DNA of 64,000 nucleotides from Flavobacterium gelidicaeli (GTDB lineage Bacteria; Bacteroidota; Bacteroidia; Flavobacteriales; Flavobacteriaceae): NCBI RefSeq assembly GCF_013294005.1, contig NZ_JABSNK010000012.1, positions 1 to 64,000 of the forward strand, read 5' to 3'. Shown piece by piece: positions 27,292 to 37,141 of this stretch (position 1 is its first letter; each line of letters starts with the position of its first letter). The notes under the pieces were generated by a model. It saw only the letters and a program-made list of their open reading frames with translations, ran no database searches and was not told where the DNA came from. The position numbers and the translations under genes were made by a program.

Positions 27292-27960
27292 ATGCAAGAA
27301 AACTTTAAATACATCGCAAAACTATCTGGATCTGCTTTATTTAGTTTTATAAAAATCAATCTTTTAGGTACTATCTCTACTATTATTGTAGTCGTTATTG
27401 GTTTTTTCCTGTTGACACAAGACGTTAATGTGGGCAGCTCTGGTCATGCTACTCCTATTCCGTTTATAATAGCAACTTTTATTTTAAGACCTGTTAGCAC
27501 AATTTTATTTTCTATCGTTTTCTTTTCGAGTTCTGCTTTATTTTTAACATTCGGAAATAAATACATTATATCAAAACTTGTTAACCGAATTACGATTAAT
27601 AAAGGAGAAGGTTATCTTGTTGCATTATTAGATAAACTAATGTTAAAATACAAAAAACAACAACCAGCCGTTTTAAGAAACGCTGGAGACTTTACTATCC
27701 AAAAATTAAAAGTAATACAAGACATTAAAAATGACAAAACAGTAAACAAATGGCTTAGAAAAGTTATTGTTTTAGGTATGGAAAAAATAAGACTGGATGG
27801 TATCGAATTTAATGATGAGAATCAAAATCCTTATGAGATTATAAGAAATAGAACTATTGAAAGTTTGAAAAATATAATGGAACCTAGCCGAAAAATGATT
27901 TGGATGATATTTGCTTTACAATGGGCAATTTTACTATTTATTTGGTCTTCTAAATTTTAA
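27292..27960 (+). CDS. Hypothetical membrane protein
   Basis: 222 residues. Two N-terminal membrane helices (about 18-40 and 60-90) are followed by a soluble charged region (about 95-200) and one C-terminal helix (about 202-218). No family recognised. Last gene of the run of small envelope genes. Confidence 0.6.
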   Translation: MQENFKYIAKLSGSALFSFIKINLLGTISTIIVVVIGFFLLTQDVNVGSSGHATPIPFIIATFILRPVSTILFSIVFFSSSALFLTFGNKYIISKLVNRITINKGEGYLVALLDKLMLKYKKQQPAVLRNAGDFTIQKLKVIQDIKNDKTVNKWLRKVIVLGMEKIRLDGIEFNDENQNPYEIIRNRTIESLKNIMEPSRKMIWMIFALQWAILLFIWSSKF

Positions 27961-28264
27961 TAAAAAAGATGTTTCATGTAAAACTAAAGTCTAAAAATGT
28001 TCCAAAACAGGTATTCTAGTAGTATTACGATATTAATTTAAAGCTTAATTACACCGCCTTTTCTTTCTTTTTGCTTAAAAACTTTTCTTATATTTGAGAT
28101 TATATAGCTTCACTTCTAAAACAATTAAGTGATTTTAGAACTGTAAACGCTATGTTTTCATGATGTTAAATGCATTTTAAACTATCTTTTTTATCTGCAG
28201 TTTTAATCTTTATAACTGTAGTAAAAGTATAAGATGCAAAATACAAATCTGTAATTAATTTTTT
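27961..28264 (+). promoter_or_regulatory. Intergenic region before the AI-2E-family gene
   Basis: About 300 AT-rich bases. TATATTTG (28089-28096) preceded by TTTTTG (28068-28073) at 15 bases gives a slightly short-spaced promoter candidate for the next gene. Nothing else is evident. Confidence 0.35.
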
Positions 28265-29305
28265 ATGCCGCAAAAAGACACTCCACAATTAGATCAAGAT
28301 AAAAATTTTTCTTTTCAAAAAAAAGTATGGATAACTACGGCTATAATTACTTTTACAATCAGTGCATTATTACTTTTTAAAGCTACTTTTAATGTGTTTT
28401 TATTAATATTAGCAGGAACTTTAATTGCTTTTTTTTTTAGAGGTTTAAGTGATTTTATACAACGTAAAACAAAATGGAAAGAAAATGTATGTGTTGCAAT
28501 TTCTATTCTAGGAACGTTGTTTATTGTTGCAGGATTGTTTTGGTTAATTGGCGCCAAGGTGCAAACCCAAATGACAGATTTGATGGAAACCTTACCCAAA
28601 ACAATTGAGAATGTAAAAACACAAATGAATAACAGCATAGTTGGTGAAAAAATTATAGACAAACTATCTTCTAAAAATTCTACCGATAAAGTACAAGTTT
28701 TTGCAGGACAGTTTTTCCAATCAACATTTGGTGTTTTTGGAGATATTTATGTTATTTTATTCATTGCTATTTTCTTTACCGTAGCACCTCAAACTTACAT
28801 CAAAGGAATTGTACAATTAATCCCTGTAAAAGGTCAAGATAAAGCAAATGATGTTCTCGATAAATTAAACAAACAATTACGGAACTGGCTTAAAGGAAAG
28901 TTGTTTTCTATGTTTGTAGTTTTTATTTTAACAGCAATTGGATTAGCGATAATTGGCATGCCGCTTTGGTTGGTTTTAGCACTACTAGCGGGCTTAATTA
29001 GTTTCATTCCTAACTTTGGGCCTTTACTTGCTTTAGTTCCAGCGGTATTAGTTGGTTTGATGCAAAGTCCTGAAACAGCGGCATTAGTTGTAGGACTTTA
29101 TGTTTTAATACAGTTTGTTGAAAGTAATTTTATTACTACGCTCGTACAGCAAAAATTAATTGATATGCCTCCTGCCCTCATTATAATTGCACAACTTTTA
29201 ATGGGTGCGCTAACTGGAGGATGGGGTTTAATTTTGGCTACGCCAATAATTGTCATTCTAATTGTTTTAATTCAAGAATTATATATCAAAGAGCGAGACA
29301 ATTAA
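28265..29305 (+). CDS. AI-2E/UPF0118-family transporter
   Basis: 346 residues with the family pattern: two helices, a third after a short loop, a ~75-residue extracytoplasmic/soluble region (about 90-150), then five helices including the re-entrant GLISFIPNFGPLLALVPAVLVGL segment and a late PPALIIIAQLLMGALTGGWGL. Members (PerM, YdiK, TqsA) are diverse exporters; TqsA exports autoinducer-2 but most have other or unknown substrates. Monocistronic by spacing. The substrate cannot be told from sequence. Confidence 0.85.
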   Translation: MPQKDTPQLDQDKNFSFQKKVWITTAIITFTISALLLFKATFNVFLLILAGTLIAFFFRGLSDFIQRKTKWKENVCVAISILGTLFIVAGLFWLIGAKVQTQMTDLMETLPKTIENVKTQMNNSIVGEKIIDKLSSKNSTDKVQVFAGQFFQSTFGVFGDIYVILFIAIFFTVAPQTYIKGIVQLIPVKGQDKANDVLDKLNKQLRNWLKGKLFSMFVVFILTAIGLAIIGMPLWLVLALLAGLISFIPNFGPLLALVPAVLVGLMQSPETAALVVGLYVLIQFVESNFITTLVQQKLIDMPPALIIIAQLLMGALTGGWGLILATPIIVILIVLIQELYIKERDN

Positions 29306-29596
29306 ACTTTTATTTCAAAAAGAATTAATGCCATAAGCCTTTTTAGCTTAATAGAAACTAAAACAGGTTTAACCTACACATTATCATACTAAATATTCAT
29401 AATCAAATAAACGACCATAAATAGCTAAAAAATGCTATTGAATAATTGTACAACACTATAGATTTTAGTTTTTATGGTAAAAGGAAATGTAAATTACTTA
29501 ACTTCGTTAGTAACTACATAAATATATTTTAATGCGTCCCAAACAAATTGGAATAAAACGTTGAATAATTATATAACCACACTAATACTATTTAAG

Positions 29597-30058
29597 ATGA
29601 TGAATAAAAAAATATTAGCCATTATTGTAGTCGCAATTGTAATTTTTTCTTGTGAAAAAAGTAAAAAACAAACTCCCGAAACAAATGAGAATAGTCAGTC
29701 TCAAGAATTAGTTTCTAAAAAAATTGACATAAAAGAGCTTAAAGGTTCTGGATTTGAACCTGGTTGGAGTATTTTAATATCTCAAAAAAATAAAAGAAAT
29801 TTTAGCTTTGAACTACTAACATTACTAGGTCAACAGAAAACAACGGGAACCCTCTACTTAGAAAGTGACTTTATAGAAGAACAAAACGCAATCGTTTCCT
29901 TTAAAGGTACCGATACCGATGGAAAAGAAATTACAGTCACTTACTTACTAAAAAGCTGTCTTGACATGGCTGGCAATGAAACAGGCGGCATCATTGATGT
30001 AAAATGGAATGAAGAACAGTTTAATGGTTGCGGTAATTATTTAATTAACTATAAATAA
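29597..30058 (+). CDS. Lipoprotein, COG3650-like
   Basis: From the ATG at 29597 the protein has 153 residues. A longer frame uses TTG 29561 and would place the signal sequence internally, so I reject it. The lipobox VIFSC gives a lipidated cysteine near residue 20. The mature domain begins with GSGFEPGWSILIS, resembling the EPxW motif of COG3650 envelope proteins, and carries two further cysteines (SCLDMAG, FNGCGNY) that could form a disulfide. Function unknown. Confidence 0.65.
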   Translation: MMNKKILAIIVVAIVIFSCEKSKKQTPETNENSQSQELVSKKIDIKELKGSGFEPGWSILISQKNKRNFSFELLTLLGQQKTTGTLYLESDFIEEQNAIVSFKGTDTDGKEITVTYLLKSCLDMAGNETGGIIDVKWNEEQFNGCGNYLINYK

Positions 30059-30685
30059 ATAGTCTCGTATCGTTTTATTAAAATATAAACTTCAGAAACT
30101 GATAAGGATATTTTAAACTATAAAATAAATCACGAAAATTATGATTGAGCTTTTGAACAAATATTTTGTTTCACAAATAGTTGTTCTATTGTAAATTAAT
30201 AAAAAACGGTTATGGAAACTTAATCGTTTTTTTTATGTCTTTTATTTATGAGATTGGTTTTTATACCATTAGTACTTATTAAAACGCTAATTTTTATCTA
30301 GAACAACTGAGAACCATTAATTCATATTGACTAAAATCGATGTGACAAAAAATTAAATTGGATTGTAGTGTATTGATTCTGATATTAAAAACAAGCACAA
30401 AACTATTTAAAGCCTAATAATGATCTAGCTGTTTTATCAATAAACAAAAAAAAACAGCTGTAAATAAATAGTAAAAATTTCTATTTACTAAATTTTACAA
30501 CTATTTCAATAAAATTATGCATTTATTTAAAACACTAAATATCAATCACTAAACTAATAAATAACAGACTCTAGTAGCCCAATTAAAAGTTAAATAAATA
30601 CTGTGGCACAGTTGTTGGATTTACAGTAAATGTATATACGAAATGAATAAAAAAATTAAAAATATAATTGTAAAATATAGAAAAT
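30059..30685. other. Intergenic stretch with an orphan terminator
   Basis: More than 600 AT-rich bases without a credible gene; only a 17-codon frame at 30141-30194 is seen. The stretch contains the terminator at 30205-30234 and a palindrome AGCTGTTTT (30427-30435) / AAAACAGCT (30451-30459) without a T run. Confidence 0.4.
30205..30234 (+). terminator. Terminator-like hairpin downstream of the lipoprotein gene
   Basis: AACGGTTA (30205-30212) pairs with TAATCGTT (30221-30228), with one G-T pair and an 8-base loop, followed by an eight-T run. At 147 bases after the lipoprotein stop it implies a long 3' untranslated region or a separate short RNA. Confidence 0.6.
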
Positions 30686-31156
30686 ATGAAAACTTTAAAA
30701 CTAATAGCCGCTGGAATAATTCTACTTGTAACAAGCACATCAAATGCGCAACTTTCGATTAACCTCAACATAGGAAACGCTCCTGTATATCATAACAATA
30801 CTAATGTAGCTGTAGGATATTATTACCTACCAGATATACAATCATATTATGATGTACGTGCCAATCAATATATTTATTTAAATAGAGGAAACTGGGTACG
30901 CTCAAGAAACCTACCTACTCAATACCGAAACTATAATTATAAAACTGGATATAAAGTAGTGCTTAATGATTATCACGGTAACGAACCTTATAGAAACTAT
31001 AAAAATGATCACACAAAATATTATGTTGGATATAGGGGTTCAGCTCAAAAAGTAGTTTTAAACCGTAATAACAATACTGTTGTTTACAACAATAATAAAA
31101 ACTATAAATACAATGGTTACAACCATTATGATAAAAAAAATAATCACAGACGTTAA
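30686..31156 (+). CDS. Secreted Tyr/Asn-rich protein
   Basis: 156 residues with a signal peptide (cleavage about residue 21, SNAQ). The mature part is extraordinarily rich in Tyr, Asn and Lys. Its GYYYLPDIQSYYDVRANQYIY and NWVRSRNLPTQYRNY segments recur in a family of secreted Bacteroidetes proteins of unknown function. The last 40 residues are low-complexity (NNNTVVYNNNKNYKYNGY). Basic overall; it may bind cell-surface polymers, but this is only suggested by composition. Followed by its own terminator. Confidence 0.7.
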   Translation: MKTLKLIAAGIILLVTSTSNAQLSINLNIGNAPVYHNNTNVAVGYYYLPDIQSYYDVRANQYIYLNRGNWVRSRNLPTQYRNYNYKTGYKVVLNDYHGNEPYRNYKNDHTKYYVGYRGSAQKVVLNRNNNTVVYNNNKNYKYNGYNHYDKKNNHRR

Positions 31157-31166
31157 TTAATACTAT

Positions 31167-31196
31167 AAAGAGCTTCAATAAGAGGCTCTTTTTTTT
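31167..31196 (+). terminator. Terminator after the Tyr/Asn-rich protein
   Basis: AAAGAGC (31167-31173) pairs with GCTCTTT (31185-31191), followed by a T run. The stem starts 11 bases after the stop codon. Confidence 0.78.
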
Positions 31197-31489
31197 GGTT
31201 GTAACCAAAGTAAAAAAATCAAGAGAATATTTTTCTTAGCAAATCATTATTACACAACTTTATAAATATCGAAACATATATGAACTTAACTTAGTTTTTG
31301 TGAAGAAATAAAAAACATCTTAATTACTTGTTTTTAAATGCAGTAAATGCCTTCTGAGTCCCTATTAAAAAACCAACAGTTTCTATAAAAGTATGTAAAA
31401 TGAAAAATAAATAGTATTTTAGTACCAAATCTAAACTTTCAGTAAAGTTAGATTAGCATTTTTTGTTAAATCAATAATTTACAACTACT
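31197..31489. other. Intergenic region before the DUF1398 gene
   Basis: About 290 AT-rich bases. A hairpin TCTAAACTTT-CAG-TAAAGTTAGA (around 31429-31452) lies 38 bases before the next start and may influence its mRNA; no full promoter box was found. Confidence 0.35.
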
Positions 31490-31879
31490 ATGTTTACGTT
31501 AGAACAAATAAAACAAGCTTACGATAAAGTAAAAACAGGAGCTGATTTTACTAATTACATTCAAGAATTAATTGACCTAGGTGTAAAAGGATATGATACC
31601 ATTACTGCAGATAGTCGCGTGGTATATTACGGTGCTGATAACTATGAAGTAAGTACTGATAAAAAACACGATGATTTCGTTATTGCAGCTACTCCTAACA
31701 AAGAACGTTTTATTGAGTACATCGTAATGCATCAAAGTGGTCAAACTGATTATATTACTTTTTGTGAGCAAGCCGGACAATGCGGAATTGCAAAATGGAG
31801 CATCGATATTATCGACATGACTTGTACCTATTATTCTACACAAGGAGAAGCTATTATCATAGAAAAAATACCAACTTAA
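31490..31879 (+). CDS. DUF1398-family protein
   Basis: 129 residues, a single soluble domain. The opening MFTLEQIKQAYDKVKTGADF and the middle RVVYYGADNY match the DUF1398 family (E. coli YbcV and relatives), small proteins of unknown function. Length is standard. Monocistronic, ended by the bidirectional terminator that also serves the convergent TonB receptor. Confidence 0.8.
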   Translation: MFTLEQIKQAYDKVKTGADFTNYIQELIDLGVKGYDTITADSRVVYYGADNYEVSTDKKHDDFVIAATPNKERFIEYIVMHQSGQTDYITFCEQAGQCGIAKWSIDIIDMTCTYYSTQGEAIIIEKIPT

Positions 31880-31905
31880 ACGTTATTTTTTTTAATTTAA
31901 AACAA

Positions 31906-31932
31906 AAAAAACGGGAAATATCCCGTTTTTTT
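31906..31932. terminator. Bidirectional terminator
   Basis: ACGGGA (31911-31916) / TCCCGT (31921-31926) with an AATA loop, flanked by A and T runs, lies between converging DUF1398 and TonB-receptor genes. Confidence 0.88.
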
Positions 31933-31951
31933 TTATGCTTATATGTAGATT

Positions 31952-34570
31952 TTAGAATTTAAAATTCAATCCTGCTGTAAATGTAGTTCCGTTAAATCCA
32001 AACTGGTTTACTTCCCATGGATATTTAAAACGACCTCCTAAATCAGTTACCACATCACCTTTAGTATCGATTACATCAGGATAAACATTGAATAAATTGT
32101 TTACCATAACGTTTGCTGATATCGTGTTTGTAATTTTGTAAGCTACACCAAAATCAGTAAGAATCTTACCAGAGAATGTTTGATCTTTCCCTGGATCTGT
32201 AGCATGTTGCCAAGTCACTTCACCAAAATAAGTATTGTTTAAGATAAATGTAGCTTTCTTGAAATCATAATTAGCTCCTAACAATACTTTTGTATTAGGT
32301 CTTGCACTTAAAATTCTAGATTGCTCCTTACGGTCAAATATAACATAGCCATTTTCTTTTAAGATTGCAGGCGTAGCAATATCACCGTTTATTTTAATAT
32401 CAGCAATATTTGAAGCTAAACTTAATCCAAGTTTACCATCGCCAATTTGTAAGTTTTTATAGTTCAATACGATGTCAACTCCTTTTGTTGTAGTGCTCAC
32501 TGCATTTATAAAAAATTTCATGCTGCTAACATTATTAGCATTAAGAATTTCTTCAATAGGATTCGTCGTAGTGTCATCACCATCTTTTTCAATTTTCCCT
32601 GTAAAAAGAACACGATCATTTACTCTAATATGATAAAAATCTAAAGAAGCTGTAAAATTTGAACCTGCTCTAAAAGTAATTCCTGTTGAAATATTTTGAG
32701 ATTTCTCGGCATGCAATTTTGGAACTCCCAAAGCAACAATTGCTGGATCTTGGTTATTGAAGGTCACTTCGTTTGCAACACCATCTGTTGTAACAATCGT
32801 TTGAATGTTACTCAAATAAATTTGGTGCAAGGACGGAGCTCTAAATCCTGTACTGAATGATGCTCTAACCGTAATATCGTTATTTAACTTATAACGCGAA
32901 TTCACTTTCCATGAGAAGTTATTTCCAAAATCAGAATAATTCTCATAACGTAGTGAGCCTCCAATTAAAAAAGCATCAGTAACATCATAATCTAAAGTTG
33001 TATACACACCTACATTGTTACGACTTTTTTTGAACGCATTAGAAGGTCTTAAACCGGGAAAAGAAATAGATCCTTCTCCTAAATATGATTCTTCTTGACC
33101 AGCCCTTCCTTCGTACGTTTCTTTTCTAAGCTCTGTACCAAAACCAAAAGTAACTTTGTCAAAACTTCTAGAAAAATCAGCATTACCCACTAATTGACTG
33201 AAGGTATAACCGCCTACATTGAACTCTGTAGGACTGTCTGCACCTAATATAGGATTCCAAGTGCTTCCAACAGTATAATCCACTTTATTTGATCCTGTTG
33301 TCAAACTGAAATCAGAACTAAATCCTAAAATTGAAGTCCTTAAACCAATAGATCCCAAGTTATCAAAAATATCTGTATTAAATGTAGGTTGGTAACCAGT
33401 ATAAGTTGTTCCTGCATCATGTAGTAAATTAAAAGGATCTGATGCCCAGTAAGGCGTTCTGTTTAATGCAAAACTTGTTCCTTTACGGATGTTGATATCT
33501 CCAAATGCATATAAAGTAGTTTTATCCGAAATTGGGTACTCTGCATTAACAACTAAAGCTCCCATTTTAGTATCTGGCTGACCAATGTTCATTCCTAAAT
33601 CAGGATTGTTTTTTAAATAATCGCCCCACATTGGATCATTTGCTTCAACTCCAAATAAACCATCTCTTCCTGGTTTTCCTGCTCTATTTGTTTTGTTTTG
33701 ATCTAAGTACGAAAGATTAAAATTCACAAAACCTTTCTCAGCAATTTTAAATCCTGAATTTAAATCAGCACCAAAATTAAAACCATCTCCTTTTGAAGTA
33801 ATTCCCGAAGTTAAACTAACCTCTGTAAAATTAGTTTGCTTTTTAAGGATGATATTTACTACACCCGCAATAGCATCTGAACCATATTGTGAAGATGCAC
33901 CATCACGCAAAACCTCTACTCTTTCGATAGCAGAAAACGGAATACTTTTCATATCGGTACCTACTTCTCCTTTTCCAGGAGTATCATTAATATACACTAA
34001 GGCACTTTGGTTTTTTCTTTTTCCATTTACCAATACTAACGTACGGCTAGGTCCTAATCCACGTAAATCTGCTGGATCAAAATGCGCTGTAGCATCAGAA
34101 ACTGCTTGAGTACTTGAATTGAAAGAAGGAATTTTGTAAGCTAACATTTTATCGAATGTAACTTGCCCGCTTGATTTTAAATCTTCGGCATACAACTTGT
34201 CGATAGGCACAGCAGAACTTAACACGGTACGCGTTTTTGCTCTGTTTCCTGTCACTACAACTTCATCAAGACTATTGTTTGGGGCCAAAGCAAAAGTTAC
34301 CACTGTTGATTCATTGGCTACCTCAATAGATTTATTTTGGTAACCCACATATTTGGCAATCAAAGTTGCAGGTAACGCTTTTACCTTAATTTCAAATTTT
34401 CCGTTTGCATCAGTAGTTACTCCACTTGATGTACTCTTATCAATAACGTTAGAAAATGGCAAAGCTTGTCCATTATCATCTGTCACTACCCCCTTAATTG
34501 TTTGGGAATTCATCACTGCAGGCATTATTAACATAAATAATAGACCTAAAACAAAATGGTTAAATTTCAT
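31952..34570 (-). CDS. TonB-dependent outer-membrane receptor
   Basis: 872 residues. A signal peptide (1-22) is followed by a carboxypeptidase-regulatory-like beta domain (about 24-100, IKGVVTDDNGQALPFSNV) and a TonB-box-like LDEVVVTG near 102. The plug comes next (about 120-240, with VERVEVLRDGASSQYGSDAIAGVVNIILKK), then a 22-strand barrel ending in aromatic NFKF. Such receptors import large substrates using TonB-ExbBD energy. No SusD-like lipoprotein or other import gene is adjacent, so the substrate is unknown; iron chelate or vitamin uptake is as likely as glycan. A good promoter precedes it at 34608-34637. Confidence 0.92.
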   Translation of the reverse strand: MKFNHFVLGLLFMLIMPAVMNSQTIKGVVTDDNGQALPFSNVIDKSTSSGVTTDANGKFEIKVKALPATLIAKYVGYQNKSIEVANESTVVTFALAPNNSLDEVVVTGNRAKTRTVLSSAVPIDKLYAEDLKSSGQVTFDKMLAYKIPSFNSSTQAVSDATAHFDPADLRGLGPSRTLVLVNGKRKNQSALVYINDTPGKGEVGTDMKSIPFSAIERVEVLRDGASSQYGSDAIAGVVNIILKKQTNFTEVSLTSGITSKGDGFNFGADLNSGFKIAEKGFVNFNLSYLDQNKTNRAGKPGRDGLFGVEANDPMWGDYLKNNPDLGMNIGQPDTKMGALVVNAEYPISDKTTLYAFGDINIRKGTSFALNRTPYWASDPFNLLHDAGTTYTGYQPTFNTDIFDNLGSIGLRTSILGFSSDFSLTTGSNKVDYTVGSTWNPILGADSPTEFNVGGYTFSQLVGNADFSRSFDKVTFGFGTELRKETYEGRAGQEESYLGEGSISFPGLRPSNAFKKSRNNVGVYTTLDYDVTDAFLIGGSLRYENYSDFGNNFSWKVNSRYKLNNDITVRASFSTGFRAPSLHQIYLSNIQTIVTTDGVANEVTFNNQDPAIVALGVPKLHAEKSQNISTGITFRAGSNFTASLDFYHIRVNDRVLFTGKIEKDGDDTTTNPIEEILNANNVSSMKFFINAVSTTTKGVDIVLNYKNLQIGDGKLGLSLASNIADIKINGDIATPAILKENGYVIFDRKEQSRILSARPNTKVLLGANYDFKKATFILNNTYFGEVTWQHATDPGKDQTFSGKILTDFGVAYKITNTISANVMVNNLFNVYPDVIDTKGDVVTDLGGRFKYPWEVNQFGFNGTTFTAGLNFKF

Positions 34571-34607
34571 AAATCTTAATTGTATTTATTTTTCTTAAAT
34601 ATCTTAA

Positions 34608-34637
34608 CAAAACTATAATTAATAGTTAATAAAACAA
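34608..34637 (-). promoter_or_regulatory. Promoter of the TonB-dependent receptor
   Basis: On the minus strand TTG (34637-34635) and TAGTTTTG (34615-34608) are separated by 19 bases, an exact fit to TTG-N19-TAnnTTTG. The start of transcription would lie ~30 bases before the receptor ATG. Confidence 0.65.
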
Positions 34638-35061
34638 TAAAAACATTAATTTTTACACAAAACACCACATAATACTAATTTTAACAATCATTTTTAGTGT
34701 ATGTTCAGTTAATGATTATATCTGCTAATGATTATCAATTAAAGATGACCTAATAAAACAATAGAAACACTACAATAAAATACGCTTTAGGCTTTTATTA
34801 TACCTAACTAGCACCTTGTTAGCAGTAATATCTTTATATTTATTATTAAAAAACCACTAATTCCCCAAAAAATACTCTTGCTTAAACGAAACATTACCAT
34901 AAGATAAAGTTAAGGAAATAGGAATTTTAAATAAAAAGTGTTTATTTGGTAAACCACATTCCAAAACAAGTTATAGATACCTCTTATTAAAAAAATACCA
35001 CTATTGACTGGAGTTATTTATTCAACTTTATATTTCTAATCTTTAAAATCAAAAATAAAAG
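34638..35061. other. Intergenic region between divergent genes
   Basis: About 420 AT-rich bases between the TonB receptor and the GT9 gene. No gene or clear repeat; it must contain the GT9 promoter, which I cannot place. Confidence 0.4.
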
Positions 35062-36117
35062 ATGAGTATTAAAAGTAATATCAACAATGTACGAAGGAAG
35101 TTGATGCACAGGTTAACTAAAAATATTGGTCGATCGAATTTTGATAAAACGGCTAACATTACAAAAGTAGATGTGAAGCGGATTCTAATATGCCGACCCA
35201 ATCCTAGATTAGGAAACCAGTTACTCATAACCCCCTTACTACAAGAAGTTATTGCAACATATCCTGATTGTAAAATTGATTTATTTGTAAATGGAAATGC
35301 CGCCCCAAGCATTTTTAAGAATTACCACAATGTTAACCAAATCATTCGCTTACCCCGAAAACCATTCAAAGAACTTCATAACTATATGAAAGGCTGGATG
35401 GCAATCAAAAAACACAAATACGATATTGTAATAAATGTTGTAAAGAACTCTTCATCAGGCCGACTTTCAACCCAATTTGCTAGCGGTAAATTCAAATTCT
35501 CTGGTGATAATATTGATGATCTAACTAATACGTTTACTGATTACAAACATATTGCTAAGGGTCCCGTTTATAACTTTAGACATTATCTTAACCTATTAGG
35601 AATGCCAAAAAACAATAATCCCGTTCCACCATTAAACTTAAAATTAGCTCCTTCAGAAATTGCTGAGGCAAGTAAATTAGTTCAGGATATTGTAAAAAAT
35701 AACAAAAAAACTATTTGCATATTTACCTACGCCACTAGAGCAAAATGTTACAACCTCAACTGGTGGGAAAATTTCTACCAATCTTTACGTGATGCTTTTC
35801 CTGAGTACAATATTATTGAAGTTTTACCCGTAGAAAATTTATCTCAAATTGGCTTTAAAGCCCCTACGTTTTACAGTAAAGACATTAGAGAAATCGCTGC
35901 TTTCATAGCTAACACAGCAATATTTATAGGGGCTGATAGCGGCATGATGCATCTGGCTAGCGCCTCCCTAACACCTACCGTAGGTTTATTTTGTGTAACT
36001 GATGAAAGAATGTATGCTCCTTATGAAAACAATAGCTTCGCCATCAATACTACAAACACAAGCACAGCCCAAAGTATCGAGATTATTGCGGCTCTTTTAA
36101 ATAAAAAATTCGCTTAA
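35062..36117 (+). CDS. Glycosyltransferase family 9 (heptosyltransferase-like)
   Basis: 351 residues with the GT9/GT-B layout. The N-terminal Rossmann domain starts at ILICRPNPRLGNQLLITPLLQE, and the C-terminal domain has the family-diagnostic FIGADSGMMHLASA near residue 292. GT9 enzymes transfer heptose or related sugars to lipopolysaccharide core. There is no LPS or O-antigen cluster around it, and panB follows after about 100 bases, so the acceptor and sugar are unknown. Cytoplasmic, peripheral at the inner membrane. Confidence 0.85.
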   Translation: MSIKSNINNVRRKLMHRLTKNIGRSNFDKTANITKVDVKRILICRPNPRLGNQLLITPLLQEVIATYPDCKIDLFVNGNAAPSIFKNYHNVNQIIRLPRKPFKELHNYMKGWMAIKKHKYDIVINVVKNSSSGRLSTQFASGKFKFSGDNIDDLTNTFTDYKHIAKGPVYNFRHYLNLLGMPKNNNPVPPLNLKLAPSEIAEASKLVQDIVKNNKKTICIFTYATRAKCYNLNWWENFYQSLRDAFPEYNIIEVLPVENLSQIGFKAPTFYSKDIREIAAFIANTAIFIGADSGMMHLASASLTPTVGLFCVTDERMYAPYENNSFAINTTNTSTAQSIEIIAALLNKKFA

Positions 36118-36222
36118 AGCAAAAGTGACTAAGATACTTATAATGATTCGGTAAAGTCGGAGGTGATTTTGTGTTTCAAAAGAATTTGTTTTACTACTTT
36201 TACAATTCCAAAAAATACAACT

Positions 36223-37041
36223 ATGTCTGTAGCAAAAAAAGATTATAAAAGAATTACCACGAAGTCATTAATAGAAATGAAAGCCAATGGAGAAAAAATC
36301 TCTATGTTAACGGCTTACGATTATACAATGGCAAAAATTGTAGATACCGCAGGAATTGATGTAATTCTGGTGGGAGATTCGGCTTCAAATGTAATGGCAG
36401 GTCATGAAACTACCTTACCTATTACTTTAGACCAAATGATTTATCATGCTTCCTCTGTAGTTAGAGCCATTGAGAGAGCATTAGTAGTGGTTGATTTACC
36501 GTTTGGTAGCTATCAATCTGACCCTAAAGAAGCTTTACGTTCTTCTATTCGAATAATGAAAGAAAGCGGTGGCCATGCCGTAAAATTAGAAGGTGGTAAA
36601 GAAGTAAAAGAATCAATAAAAAAAATATTAAACGCCGGTATTCCAGTAATGGGACATTTGGGTTTAACGCCACAGTCAATTTATAAATTTGGTACGTACA
36701 CTGTTCGCGCTAAAGAAGAGGAAGAAGCTGACAAACTTGTTGCGGATGCTCAGTTACTTGAACGTTTAGGTTGCTTTGCTCTTGTTCTTGAAAAAATACC
36801 TGCTCATCTAGCCGAAAAAGTAGCCAAAAGTATTTCTATTCCCGTAATTGGAATAGGTGCTGGTGGCGGAGTTGACGGTCAAGTACTAGTGATTCACGAT
36901 ATGTTAGGAATGAACAATGAATTTAGTCCACGTTTTTTACGTCGTTACATGGACCTTTATGATGGAATGACTACGGCAATCAGTCAATACGTTGCTGATG
37001 TGAAATCTAGTGACTTCCCTAACGAAAAGGAGCAGTACTAA
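36223..37041 (+). CDS. panB: 3-methyl-2-oxobutanoate hydroxymethyltransferase
   Basis: PanB transfers a hydroxymethyl group from 5,10-methylene-tetrahydrofolate to 2-oxoisovalerate to give ketopantoate, the first step of pantothenate and CoA synthesis. The ATG at 36223 gives 272 residues starting [12 protein letters not shown], as in homologues; a GTG 20 codons upstream opens the frame but adds nothing. The metal ligands are in [12 protein letters not shown], and the catalytic glutamate lies in the conserved [16 protein letters not shown] / KLEGG region. panC, panD and panE are not in the window. A long hairpin terminator follows. Confidence 0.96.
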   Translation: MSVAKKDYKRITTKSLIEMKANGEKISMLTAYDYTMAKIVDTAGIDVILVGDSASNVMAGHETTLPITLDQMIYHASSVVRAIERALVVVDLPFGSYQSDPKEALRSSIRIMKESGGHAVKLEGGKEVKESIKKILNAGIPVMGHLGLTPQSIYKFGTYTVRAKEEEEADKLVADAQLLERLGCFALVLEKIPAHLAEKVAKSISIPVIGIGAGGGVDGQVLVIHDMLGMNNEFSPRFLRRYMDLYDGMTTAISQYVADVKSSDFPNEKEQY

Positions 37042-37052
37042 ACAAACCTATA

Positions 37053-37114
37053 AACCCTTAAATTAGTACCTTAGTTAAAACCATTACTAAGACTAAATTA
37101 AGGGTTCTTTTTTT
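37053..37114 (+). terminator. Terminator after panB
   Basis: AACCCTTAAATTAGT pairs with ACTAAATTAAGGGTT (one mismatch) and encloses a second stem CTTAGT/ACTAAG, followed by a seven-T run. It lies 12 bases after the panB stop and just before the next gene. Confidence 0.85.
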
Positions 37115-37141
37115 ATAATAATCCAAAATACACCTTCTATT

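Noticed and set aside
30427-30459. AGCTGTTTT / AAAACAGCT palindrome as terminator
   Set aside because: No T run follows on either strand and no gene ends next to it.
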